Shown here: one piece after another, positions 55,934 through 64,000 of the stretch
Numbering within the stretch: position 1 is the first letter of the stretch
Layout of the letters: every line of letters begins with the position of its first letter
NCBI GenBank assembly: GCA_963744275.1
Contig: CAVUSX010000021.1
Coordinates: forward strand, 434,001 to 498,000
From: VAZQ01 sp963744275
Lineage (GTDB): Bacteria; Pseudomonadota; Alphaproteobacteria; Rhizobiales; Xanthobacteraceae
Length of the DNA stretch: 64,000 nucleotides
Reading direction: 5' to 3'
The notes under the pieces: generated by a model
Database searches by the model: none
What the model saw: the letters and a program-made list of their open reading frames with translations, nothing else
Told to the model about the DNA's origin: nothing
Program-made: the position numbers and the translations under genes

Positions 55934-56858
55934 GACGGTGGAGCGCCGCATCGAGCACCAGCGCGGCGAACAGGATCAGACCGGCATCGCGGTTCGACTT
56001 GAACAGAACAAGGCAGAGCGCCGGGTCGTCGATGTCGAGGCGCCCGATCTGCCAGGCCAGATGGCCCGCAAACCCCAATAGCCCGAGCGCAAGCACGACA
56101 CCGCCGCCCGCGCTCCAGCCGGCCCATCCGATCAGCACCACGGCGAGGCCGAAGAAGACCGCCAGCATCGGCTTGGTGCGCGCCCCGAACAGGAGCGCGG
56201 TCGACTTGATGCCGATGAAGGCATCGTCCTCGCGATCCTGATGCGCATAGATGGTGTCGTAGCCGATCACCCAGCAGATCGCGCCGGCATAGAGCAGCAG
56301 GGCCGGTGGATCGAGCCGCCCGAAGGTCGCCGGCCATCCCATGAGGGCGCCCCACGAGAAGGCGAGGCCGAGCACGATCTGCGGCCAATAGGTCACCCGC
56401 TTCATGAACGGATAGATCGCGACCACGGCGAGCGAGGCCAGCCCGACCAGGACCGTGAAGCGATTGAATTGCAGCAGGACCGCGAGCCCGACCAGCGCTT
56501 GCAGCAGCAGGAACGCGGCGGCGGCGCGCACCCCGACCTGGCCCGAGGGGATCGGCCGCGAACGCGTGCGCTCGACGCGCGCGTCGAGATCGCGATCCAC
56601 GATGTCGTTCCAGGTGCAGCCCGCCCCGCGCATGGCGAAGGCGCCGATGAAGAACAGAAGCGTGTGCCAGAGGTTGATCGGCGCCGCGGCACGCACCGCG
56701 GCGAGCCCCAAGGACCACCAGCAGGGCAGCAGCAACAGCCAGGCGCCGATCGGCCGGTCGAGCCGGCCCAGCCGCAAATAGGGACGCGTCCATGCCGGCG
56801 CGCGGCGGTCGACCCAGTTACCGGTCGAGTCGGCGACGCGTCCGGCCGCCTCGCTCAT
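55917..56858 (-). CDS. ubiA: 4-hydroxybenzoate polyprenyltransferase UbiA
   Basis: Integral membrane prenyltransferase of ubiquinone synthesis. The first Asp-rich motif is CTWNDIVDRDLDARVERTRS. The second is GYDTIYAHQDREDDAFIGIK. About nine hydrophobic helices are seen. 313 residues, normal length. The start overlaps the stop of the secreted 56855-57397 gene by four bases. It is divergent from rsmE beyond that gene, an arrangement seen in Rhizobiales. Confidence 0.96.
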   Translation of the reverse strand: MSEAAGRVADSTGNWVDRRAPAWTRPYLRLGRLDRPIGAWLLLLPCWWSLGLAAVRAAAPINLWHTLLFFIGAFAMRGAGCTWNDIVDRDLDARVERTRSRPIPSGQVGVRAAAAFLLLQALVGLAVLLQFNRFTVLVGLASLAVVAIYPFMKRVTYWPQIVLGLAFSWGALMGWPATFGRLDPPALLLYAGAICWVIGYDTIYAHQDREDDAFIGIKSTALLFGARTKPMLAVFFGLAVVLIGWAGWSAGGGVVLALGLLGFAGHLAWQIGRLDIDDPALCLVLFKSNRDAGLILFAALVLDAALHRLNFAQ

Positions 56859-57397
56859 CGCGTCAGGGCATTGCCCTGAAGCGTGTCATAGGTGCCGTTC
56901 TTCGCCTTGGTGTTGTCGGCGTCGGGGAGGACCGGAGCGGAATTGAGCGCATCGCTCAGGCTCGGCCCGGTCTGCCGCGGATGCTCGGCCGCCTCGCAGA
57001 CCTGCTTGCCGATCTGCATCGCCTTGCCGTGGGCCTCCTGGTACGACTTGATGGCCTGCGGAGGAACGCCGCAGAGGGACACGTTTTCCGTCATGCCCTG
57101 GATGAACTTGGCTTCGCTGGCGATGAAGGTCTTGAACAGTTTGCAGACTTCAGTGAGCTCCGGCTTGACCTTGCGCTGATTGGCGGCGCCAATCGCGTTG
57201 CCGTTCTTCTGGGCTTCGTCCCGCATCACCATCAACTGCTGGCAGGCCGGCGGCGGCCCCGCCGGCGGTCCCCCGAACCCACCCCCCATGCCGGGCGCTC
57301 CCGGCATGCCGGGCATGCCGCCGAACTGAGCCAGGGCCGCAGGGGCCGACGCCAGCCCCAGGACGGCCGCGAGAGAAAGGACTCGACAGAATGTCAT
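56855..57397 (-). CDS. Secreted conserved protein with GMPG repeats, 180 aa
   Basis: The signal peptide is FCRVLSLAAVLGLASAPAALAQ. A low-complexity GGMPGMPGAPGMGGGFGGPP segment follows, then a four-Cys domain (PPPACQQL; TEVCKLFK; VSLCGVPPQA; GKQVCEAAEHP). Exported proteins of this shape occur next to ubiA in Bradyrhizobium-like genomes, with no known function. The stop overlaps the ubiA ATG (ATGA), so the two are co-translated. Confidence 0.78.
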   Translation of the reverse strand: MTFCRVLSLAAVLGLASAPAALAQFGGMPGMPGAPGMGGGFGGPPAGPPPACQQLMVMRDEAQKNGNAIGAANQRKVKPELTEVCKLFKTFIASEAKFIQGMTENVSLCGVPPQAIKSYQEAHGKAMQIGKQVCEAAEHPRQTGPSLSDALNSAPVLPDADNTKAKNGTYDTLQGNALTR

Positions 57398-57567
57398 GAC
57401 AATTCCTCCACCCCCCCGGGCGCGAGTCGTCCCCAGATCATAGCCGACTATATTAACAGCATATTAATTTCGGCGATAACACGGCAGTGAGCCAAATTTC
57501 CGGATCTGGGGCCATCGGGACCCGGCCGGGCTCAATCGGGCCTTGATGCCCCTCAGGCAGGATCGCA

Positions 57568-58327
57568 ATGGCATCTTACGATTTTCGCGCCCCCCGGCTC
57601 TATCTCGACCGTCCGCTCGCGGCCGGCGCCCGGCTCGTGCTCGACGGCCCGCAGGTCAATTATCTGCGCAACGTGTTGCGGCTCAAGCCGGGCGATCCGG
57701 TGCTGGCGTTCAACGGCCGTGACGGCGAATGGCGCACGGTGATCGCCGACGGCGGCAAACGAGCGCTCGTCCTCACCGTCGAGGAGCGCAACCGGGCGCA
57801 GACGCCGGCGCTCGACCTGCACTACTGGTTCGCCCCGCTCAAGCACGCCCGCCTCGACTACATGGTGCAGAAGGCGGTGGAGATGGGGGTCTCGTGCGCT
57901 GCAGCCGGTCATCACCCAGCACGGTCAGGTCGCGCGCCTCAATCTCGAGCGGATGCGCGCCAATACGATCGAGGCGGCGCAGCAATGCGGCATCCTGACC
58001 CTGCCCGAGATCGCGCCGCCCCTGGGGTTCGATCGCGTGATCGCGGCGCGTGATCCGGGGCGCCTGCTGGTGTTCTGCGACGAGGATGCGGAGCGCAAGG
58101 ACCCGATCGCCGCGCTCGCTGGTGCTCGTCCCGCCGCACGGGCCGGCCCGCCGGCGCTCGCCGTGCTGGTCGGCCCGGAGGGCGGCTTTGCGGCAGCCGA
58201 GCGCGCGGCCCTCGCGCGGCTGCCCAATGTGGTGCGGCTCGCGCTCGGTCCGCGCATCCTGCGGGCCGATACGGCCGCGGTCGCGGCGCTGGCGCTGGTC
58301 CAGAGCGTGCTGGGGGACTGGCGCTGA
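57568..58327 (+). CDS. rsmE: 16S rRNA (uracil1498-N3)-methyltransferase RsmE, one frameshift
   Basis: Methylates U1498 of 16S rRNA; SPOUT-class enzyme with a deep knot. The N-terminal part is APRLYLDRPLAAGARLVLDG and LHYWFAPLKHARLDYMVQKA. A surplus T near 57897 breaks the frame. Removing it gives EMGVSALQPVITQHGQVARL and then TIEAAQQCGIL. The knot motifs AVLVGPEGGFAAAERAAL and LGPRILRADTAAVAAL close the protein. About 252 residues. The start is set by the family N-terminus. Confidence 0.92.
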
Positions 58328-58466
58328 GGCACTCTCCATCCTGCCGATTTCCGGCCCGGGGCGTCGGAATCGGGTGAAATGGCCATTAATCCCTTTGCGG
58401 CATTGCCATCGAATTGCTGACGGGGCCGTGCTAAAGCGCCGCGGCCGACCCTTGCAGCAACTCACC

Positions 58467-59619
58467 ATGACCGCCGCGACCCAAACAGGACCGACCATGC
58501 CGGATGTGAAGGCGCAGGCGCTCGTCACCGGCTTCGAGCGCGCCGGCTACGCCCGCGTCGAGCCGGCGATCCTGCAGCCGGCGGAGCCGTTCCTCGATCT
58601 TTCCGGCGAGGACATCCGCAAGCGCATGTATCTCACGGCCGATCCGCAGGGCCATGAATTGTGCCTGCGTCCCGACCTCACCATCCCGGTCTCGCGCGAT
58701 TATCTGGCCTCGGCGGCGGCCGGCAAGCCGGCAGGGTTCTGCTATCTCGGCCCGGTCTTTCGCCACCGCGACAACGAGCCGAGCGAATTCCTGCAGGCCG
58801 GCATCGAATCCTTCGGCCGCGCCGACATCGCGGCGGCGGATGCCGAGATGCTGGCGCTCGGTCTCGAGGCGACCAGCCATTACGGTCTGGCGGCGCCCGA
58901 GATCAGGCTCGGCGACGTCGGGCTGTTTTCGGCCCTGGTCGCGGCGCTCGAGCTGGCGCCGGCCTGGAAGCGGCGCCTGGTGAAGGATTTCAATCACAAA
59001 TCCTCGCTGGCGCACGATCTCGATCGGCTGACCATCAGCACCGCCCACAGGCGCCCCGAATACCAGGGCATGCTGGCGGCGCTGGCCGGCTCCGATCCGG
59101 GAGCCGCCCATGCGCTGGTCACCGACCTGCTCTCGATCGCCGGCATCAGCGCGGTCGGCGGCCGCTCGGTCGGAGAGATCGCGGACCGCTTTCTCGAGCA
59201 GGCGACGCTGAGCGTGCAGAGCTCGCTGCCGCAGGAGACGCGCGCGCTGATCGAGCGGTTTCTCGCCATCGCGGGCGGGCCCGACGAAGCCGCGGCCGAG
59301 CTGCGGGCGCTGGCGCAGGACGCCGGCGATCGGGCTCGATCCTGCGCTCGACCTGCTGGAAAGCCGCACCGGATTTCTGGCCGCGCGCGGCGTCGATGTG
59401 GGCCGCATCCGGTTCTCCACCGCCTTCGGGCGCGGCCTCGACTACTACACCGGCTTCGTGTTCGAGCTGCACGATGCGCCCGCGCGCGACAACGGCCAGC
59501 TGGTCGCCGGCGGCCGCTACGACGGCCTGCTCACCCGCATCGGCAGCCCGGCGCCGATCCCGGCGGTCGGCTTTGCGGTCTGGATCGAGCGCCTCGCGGC
59601 GCGGGGAGGCCGCACATGA
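58467..59619 (+). CDS. hisZ: ATP phosphoribosyltransferase regulatory subunit HisZ, one frameshift
   Basis: HisRS-like regulatory subunit of the first enzyme of histidine synthesis. It shows RMYLTADPQGHELCLRPDLT, FCYLGPVFRHRDNEPSEFLQ and GIESFGRADIAAADAEML. A surplus G near 59333 breaks the frame. Removing it gives GIGLDPALDLLESRTGFLAA and then RIRFSTAFGRGLDYYTGFVF. About 383 residues. The stop overlaps the hisG ATG (ATGA). The apparent long fusion with hisG in this region is an artefact of the frameshift. Confidence 0.93.
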
Positions 59620-60593
59620 GCGCCCCCTTCGTCATCGCCATGCCGGCCAAGGGACGGCTGCAGGAGAACGCGGAGGCGTTCTTCGCGCGCGCCGGGCTCG
59701 AGCTGGTCAAGCCGCGCGGCGCGCGCAACTATCGCGGCACCATCGCGGACCTGCCCGGCATCGAGGTCGCCTATCTGTCGGCCGCCGAGATCACGCAGCT
59801 CCTGGCGCAGGGCGCCGTCCATTTCGGCGTCACCGGCGAAGATCTGCTGCGCGAGATGATTCCCGATGTCGACGCCAAGATCGTCTTCATCGATGCGCTC
59901 GGGTTCGGGCACGCCAATGTGGTGGTGGCGGTCCCGCAGGCCTGGATCGACGTGCACAGCATGGCGGATCTCGACGATGTGGCGACCGCGTTCCGGCTGC
60001 GGCACGACCGCAAGATGCGGCTGGCCACCAAATACGTGAACCTGACGCGCGCCTTCTTTTCCGCCCAGGGCATCACCGACTATCGGATCGTGGAAAGCAC
60101 CGGCGCGACCGAAGGCGCGCCCGCCGCCGGCACCGCCGAGCTCATCGTCGACATCACCACCACCGGCACCACGCTGTCGGCCAACGCCCTCAAGGTGATC
60201 GACGACGGATTGATCCTGCGCTCGCAGGCCAATCTGGTGGCGGCCCGCACCGCGGCCTGGGGGACGGCCGAGCGCGAGACCGCCCGCCTGGTGCTCGATC
60301 GCATTGCCGGGCAGAAGCGCGCGCGCGCCTTTCGCGAGGTGCGCACCCGCTTCATGCGCTGCGACGAAGCCCTGTTGGCGCAGGCCAAGATGCGTTTCGG
60401 GGTGGAGAGCCCGTTCGGCGGGCCGACCTCCTCGGGCATGGTGACGTTGCACTGTCCGCCCGCCCAAGTGCATGCGCTGGCGAGCTTCCTGCGCGATCAT
60501 GGGGCCGAGAATGTCGCCGTCGCCGATCTCGGCTACGTGTTCTCGCGCGAGAATCCGCTCTACACGCGACTGCAGGCCGGGCTCGGCGATTGA
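59616..60593 (+). CDS. hisG: ATP phosphoribosyltransferase HisG
   Basis: Catalytic subunit of the first step of histidine biosynthesis. It shows MPAKGRLQENAEAFFARAGL, RNYRGTIADLPGIEVAYLSA, FGVTGEDLLREM and the PRPP loop ELIVDITTTGTTLSANALKV. 325 residues with a C-terminal extension, as in other alphaproteobacteria that also have HisZ. It depends on the hisZ gene, with which it shares a four-base overlap. Confidence 0.95.
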   Translation: MSAPFVIAMPAKGRLQENAEAFFARAGLELVKPRGARNYRGTIADLPGIEVAYLSAAEITQLLAQGAVHFGVTGEDLLREMIPDVDAKIVFIDALGFGHANVVVAVPQAWIDVHSMADLDDVATAFRLRHDRKMRLATKYVNLTRAFFSAQGITDYRIVESTGATEGAPAAGTAELIVDITTTGTTLSANALKVIDDGLILRSQANLVAARTAAWGTAERETARLVLDRIAGQKRARAFREVRTRFMRCDEALLAQAKMRFGVESPFGGPTSSGMVTLHCPPAQVHALASFLRDHGAENVAVADLGYVFSRENPLYTRLQAGLGD

Positions 60594-60616
60594 AGACCGA
60601 CGACTGAATCAGGCGC

Positions 60617-61633
60617 TCATTCGCCCGCGATGTGCGCCGCCTTGATGATCGGCCACCATTTCTCGATCTCGGCCTTTTGCAACGCACCGAGCGCCTCGGG
60701 GGTCTGCTGGTCGCGCGGCGGAATTTCGAGACCGAAGTTCGCCATGCGGGTGCGCACCGCCGGATCCGCCATGGCGTCGACGGCGGCGGCATTGAGCTTG
60801 GCGATGATGTCGCGCGGCGTTCCCTTCGGGGCCCACAGGCCGTACCAGACCGAGATGTAGAGCCCGGGCGCGCCGGCCTCGTCCACGGTCGGGATGTCGG
60901 GCGCCGACGGCAGCCGCTCCTTGGCGGTGACCGCGAAGGCCTTGATGGTGCCGGCCTTGACCTGCGGCATGGAATTGGAGGCCTGGTCGATGATCAGGTC
61001 GATCTGGCCGGCGACCAGATCGTTCATGGCCGGGCCGGTGCCGCGATAGGGCACGAACGGAAAATGCGTCCCGGTGATCTGCTGGAAATAGACCCCGGCC
61101 ACATGCGAGGCCGAGCCCGGACCGGCGGTGCCGGCCGAGACCTTGTCTGCATTGAGCTTCAGCCAAGAGACGAGCTCCTTGAGGTTGGTCGCCGGCACGC
61201 TCTTCTTGGCAACGATCAGCTGCGGATTGGACGGCAATTCGGCGACCGGCTCGAGGTCCTTCACGAGGTCATAGGGCAGGTCGTAGATGGCGCCGTTGAC
61301 CACATGGGTGCTCCAGTGGCCGATGCTGAGCGTGTAGCCGTCGGGCGCGGCGCGCACCACGCGGCCGACCCCGACCGAGCCGGCGGCGCCGACCACGTTC
61401 TCGATGATCACCTGCTGACCGAGCGACGCCCGCATACGGTCGCCCATCACGCGCGCCAAAGCGTCGGCCGGGCCGCCGGCCGCGAACGGCACCACGATGG
61501 TGACGGGCCGGACGGGGAAATTCTGCGCCGATGCGCCGGTGATGCCGATGCATGCCGTGGCGATCAGTGTCGTCGTGAATATCGTCGCGGTGAATGTCGC
61601 CGCCGAGGCGGCGGCGCGTAACAGCTGTTTCAT
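60617..61633 (-). CDS. Bug/TctC-family periplasmic binding protein, 338 aa
   Basis: The signal peptide ends TGASAQ. Bug hallmarks are FPVRPVTIVVPFAAGGPAD, GQQVIIENVVGAAGSVGV, PDGYTLSIGHWSTHVV and FVPYRGTGPAMNDLVAGQ. It is closest to the 3650 protein class. It lies 39 bp downstream of the threonine-synthase-like gene on the same strand, so co-transcription is possible. No TctA/TctB genes adjoin. The ligand is unknown. Confidence 0.92.
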   Translation of the reverse strand: MKQLLRAAASAATFTATIFTTTLIATACIGITGASAQNFPVRPVTIVVPFAAGGPADALARVMGDRMRASLGQQVIIENVVGAAGSVGVGRVVRAAPDGYTLSIGHWSTHVVNGAIYDLPYDLVKDLEPVAELPSNPQLIVAKKSVPATNLKELVSWLKLNADKVSAGTAGPGSASHVAGVYFQQITGTHFPFVPYRGTGPAMNDLVAGQIDLIIDQASNSMPQVKAGTIKAFAVTAKERLPSAPDIPTVDEAGAPGLYISVWYGLWAPKGTPRDIIAKLNAAAVDAMADPAVRTRMANFGLEIPPRDQQTPEALGALQKAEIEKWWPIIKAAHIAGE

Positions 61634-61672
61634 GGGCTCCCTCCGCTAAGGCGGCCGAAACGCATTTTCCTA

Positions 61673-62915
61673 TCAAAGCGCCGCAAAGTCGATCGGCTTG
61701 GTTCGATCGAGGGTGCGGTGCACGCTGGGCAGCGGGTATTTCAGCCCGGTCGCGCAGTTGAACAGCAGCGCCTGCTCGTGGCGGCCGATACGGCCGTCGG
61801 CCAGGCTCTGCTTGTAGGCCGCGTAGGTGGCGGCGCCCTCCGGGCACATCAACAGCCCCTCCTCGCGCGCCACCTCCTCGAGCGCGGCGCTGATCGCCGC
61901 GTCCTCGACCGCGATCGCAAAGCCGCCGCTTTCGCGCACCGCCCGCAGGATGAGGAAATCGCCGATCGCCTGCGGCACCCGGATGCCGGACGCGATCGTA
62001 TGGGCATCCTCCCAGCGCGGCGCATGCTCGGTGCCGGCCTCGAAGGCGCGCACCATGGGGGCGCAGCCGGCGGCCTGCACGGCGACCATGCGAGGCCGCT
62101 TGGGTCCGATGAAACCGATCGCCTCGAGCTCGGCGAAGGCCTTCCACATGCCGATGAGGCCGGTGCCGCCGCCGGTCGGATAGAGGATCACGTCGGGCAG
62201 CCGCCAGTCGAGCTGCTCGGCCAATTCGAGCCCCATGGTCTTCTTGCCCTCGATCCGGTAGGGCTCCTTGAGGGTGGAGACGTCGAACCAGCCGACCTTG
62301 GCCTTGCCTTCGCCGACGATCTTGCCGCAGTCGTCGATGAGGCCGTTGACCCGGTACACGCTCGCGCCCTGCAAGCGCGATCTCGCTGACGTTCACCTCG
62401 GGCGTATCTTCCGGACAGAAGATCGTGCTCTTGATCCCGGCGCGGCTCGCATAGGCGGCGAGCGCCGCGCCCGCATTGCCGTTGGTCGGCATGGCCATAT
62501 GCTTGATGCCGAGCGCCTTGGCCATGGATACCGCCATGACCAGCCCGCGCGCCTTGAACGAGCCGGTCGGCAGCCGGCCTTCGTCCTTCACCAGAATTTC
62601 GGCAGAGGCGAGCCGGGCTGAAAGTTTCGGCAGCCCCACGATCGGGGTGACGGCCTCGCCCAGGCTGACGATGTCGCTCGCGCGCCGCACCGGCAGGAGC
62701 TCGCGATACCGCCACAGGTCGAACGGCCGGCGCGCCAGCGCTTCCTTGCTGAAGGCTTTGCGCACGCCTTCGAGATCGTAGCGCACCAGGAGCGGCTTGC
62801 CGGCGCGCGAGAGGTTGTGCACCGCGTCGGCGGCATGGCGCTCGCCCGTGAAGGCGCATTCCAGATGGGTGACGAAGCTCGCGCGCTCCGCCCGCAGATT
62901 TTCATCGTGCATCAC
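61673..62915 (-). CDS. Threonine-synthase-family PLP enzyme, one frameshift
   Basis: Fold-type II PLP enzyme. The PLP lysine is in PTGSFKARGLVMAVS, with ILVKDEGRLP before it. The phosphate-binding glycine loop is YPTGGGTGLIGMWKAF. A surplus T near 62375 breaks the frame; removing it gives SEIALQGASVYRVNGLIDDC. About 413 residues. Related to threonine synthase, but the family also contains threonine/serine dehydratase-like enzymes, so no gene symbol is given. The C-terminus LDRTKPIDFAAL is intact. Confidence 0.85.
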
Positions 62916-62942
62916 GCTGCCGGTCTCCGAATATCCAAGAAT

Positions 62943-63440
62943 CTAGTGACTGGTCGGCTGCTCGCGATGCCGGAAGACCACGAAATGCGACAGTGAAAAG
63001 TTGACCAGGAAGCTCGACCCGATCGCGAGCAGCTTGCCGATGAGCACCAGGGTGGTCGAGGTCGAGTCGATCCCCATTATTTTTCCGATCACGATCGGAA
63101 CCAGATAGACGGTCGCCGTATTGGCGACGAGCCCGGCGACCTGCGCCAGCAGGAAGGTCGCATAGGAGCGCAAGCGCAACTTGCGTCCCGATTCGACCGC
63201 GAAGGTCGTCATCGAGTTCATCACATAGGAGCCGGTGACCGCGATGAACCAGGAGATCAGATTGGCGAAGATGATCGGAAACCCGAGATAGAAGTAGAAG
63301 AACGAGAACACGCCGAAGTCGACGGAGGCGTTGATGACGCCCACGAGCGCGAAGCTCACCGCCTTGACGGCCACGGCACGCCGTCCGGGGTCCGGAAAAA
63401 GGCGGGTGGCGAGAGCTTCGAGCGGCGGGGGCGACCACAT
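62943..63440 (-). CDS. GtrA-family membrane protein, 165 aa
   Basis: Four-helix GtrA/DPMS-like protein: VKAVSFALVGVINASVDFGV, SWFIAVTGSYVMNSMTTFAV, FLLAQVAGLVANTATVYLV and LAIGSSFLVNFSLSHFVVF. GtrA proteins are thought to flip polyprenyl-phosphate-linked sugars. It is divergent from a GT2 glycosyltransferase gene, its usual partner, across 240 bp. ATG 63440 begins MWSPPPLEALATRLF. Confidence 0.9.
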   Translation of the reverse strand: MWSPPPLEALATRLFPDPGRRAVAVKAVSFALVGVINASVDFGVFSFFYFYLGFPIIFANLISWFIAVTGSYVMNSMTTFAVESGRKLRLRSYATFLLAQVAGLVANTATVYLVPIVIGKIMGIDSTSTTLVLIGKLLAIGSSFLVNFSLSHFVVFRHREQPTSH

Positions 63441-63680
63441 GACCGGCCCCGCTTAAAGCATTTTCAGGAAAAGGGGAAACCGGTTTTCCGCCCGAGACCG
63501 GCGAATATGCGAAAATGCCGGGCGTTCAGCCCCGCAAGGTTCAACTCCTCATTCCGCCCCGGGAGGTGAGACAAGATGCATAGCGGGGGCGCCGCGACAG
63601 CCGGTCCCGCCTGGGCTAGTATGGGGGGCGGGGCCAAGAGGCGCGAATGAGGCCCGAATGAGCCCCGAAAGGCAGGCACA

Positions 63681-64000
63681 ATGTCGTCCAATGCGATCGG
63701 CTTCGCGGGCGGGTCCGAAGCTTCGCCCAGGCTGCGCGCCGGGGCAGAGGCTGGCCTTTCGATCGTGGTTCCGCTCTACAACGAGGCGGCCGGGCTCACC
63801 GCGCTGCATGGTCGTATCGTCGAGGTGGCGCGGCGGCTGCACGCGGCGCGCGGGCTCATGGTCGAGATCGTGTATGTGGACGACGGCAGCCGCGATGCCA
63901 CTCTTGCGGTGGCGCGGGCGCTTGCGGCCACCGCGGTCGATCTCCAGGTCGTCTCGCTGTCGCGCAATTTCGGCAAGGAAGCGGCGCTCGCGGCCGGCCT
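63681..64000 (+). CDS. Family 2 glycosyltransferase (GtrB/DPM1-like), partial
   Basis: The frame opens at ATG 63681 (AAAGGCAGG before it) and runs off the right edge. It shows the GT-A fold start GLSIVVPLYNEAAGLTALHG, the donor-site YVDDGSRDAT, and SLSRNFGKEAALAAGL, a signature of polyprenyl-phosphate glycosyltransferases. Probably makes a polyprenyl-P-linked sugar used with the GtrA-like protein encoded just upstream. Partial at the 3' end. Confidence 0.9.
   Translation, partial: MSSNAIGFAGGSEASPRLRAGAEAGLSIVVPLYNEAAGLTALHGRIVEVARRLHAARGLMVEIVYVDDGSRDATLAVARALAATAVDLQVVSLSRNFGKEAALAAG

Noticed and set aside
58050..60593. An apparent 847-residue fusion of rsmE tail, hisZ and hisG
   Set aside because: It is made by frameshifts in rsmE and hisZ; each gene has its own start, stop and family length once the extra base is removed.
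1..64000. CRISPR arrays, tRNA or rRNA genes, transposases, phage genes, toxin-antitoxin pairs
   Set aside because: No array of spaced repeats, clover-leaf sequence, DDE or integrase motif, or phage structural gene was found; the repeats present are single palindromes or short tandems.

Overview
The window is high-GC DNA from an alphaproteobacterium, most likely of the order Hyphomicrobiales (Bradyrhizobium/Xanthobacteraceae type). The evidence is established family knowledge applied to what can be read: the cluster lpxK-waaA-DUF374-DUF4170-cysQ-pmbA next to a DUF2093 gene, the divergent ubiA/rsmE pair, a DUF6101 gene, the hisZ-hisG pair, many tripartite-tricarboxylate (TctC/Bug-type) binding proteins, and several short palindromic repeats of the kind common in Bradyrhizobium-like genomes. 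No tRNA, rRNA, CRISPR array, transposase or prophage gene was found.

Layout. 1-6.5 kb: secreted YVTN and NHL beta-propeller proteins, a secreted protein of unknown function, two Bug-type binding proteins and a VOC protein. 6.8-12 kb: housekeeping genes (rsmD, an rluB-like gene, tadA, a patatin-like lipase, purD, PilZ). 12-17 kb: a conserved hypothetical gene, a polytopic membrane protein, a second YVTN protein and DedA. 17.5-36 kb: an accessory region with a pair of secreted carboxypeptidase-regulatory/cytochrome/Vgb-lyase-like proteins, a giant TIR-nSTAND1-TM-WD40 protein (19888-26380), gene relics, a dienelactone hydrolase, an alpha/beta hydrolase with a patchwork N-terminus, and a HiPIP. 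36-46 kb: a TPP enzyme, a bicupin, a second NHL protein, more Bug-type proteins, a thioesterase, an orphan hydantoinase-B subunit, and most of the palindromic repeats. 46.7-64 kb: core genes (xseA, lpxK, waaA, cysQ, pmbA, ubiA, rsmE, hisZ, hisG, a threonine-synthase-like gene), ending in a GtrA/GT2 pair that runs off the right edge.

Two points govern how to read the annotation. First, at least fourteen genes carry small frameshifts (about 17), nearly all explained by one or two surplus bases. They include purD, waaA, hisZ, rsmE, rsmD and the threonine-synthase-like gene. This looks more like uncorrected sequencing indels than decay, so these genes are given as single CDS entries with the break placed. 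Second, secreted or periplasmic proteins of unknown substrate occur in duplicate (YVTN, NHL, the 281/301-residue family, and the cytochrome/Vgb family). With the HiPIP, cupin and Bug proteins they suggest an envelope-located catabolic or redox network.

The best candidate for an undescribed system is the roughly 2,160-residue TIR-nSTAND1-TM-WD40 protein. It is a single-gene, NLR-like architecture flanked by an imperfect 55-bp direct repeat.
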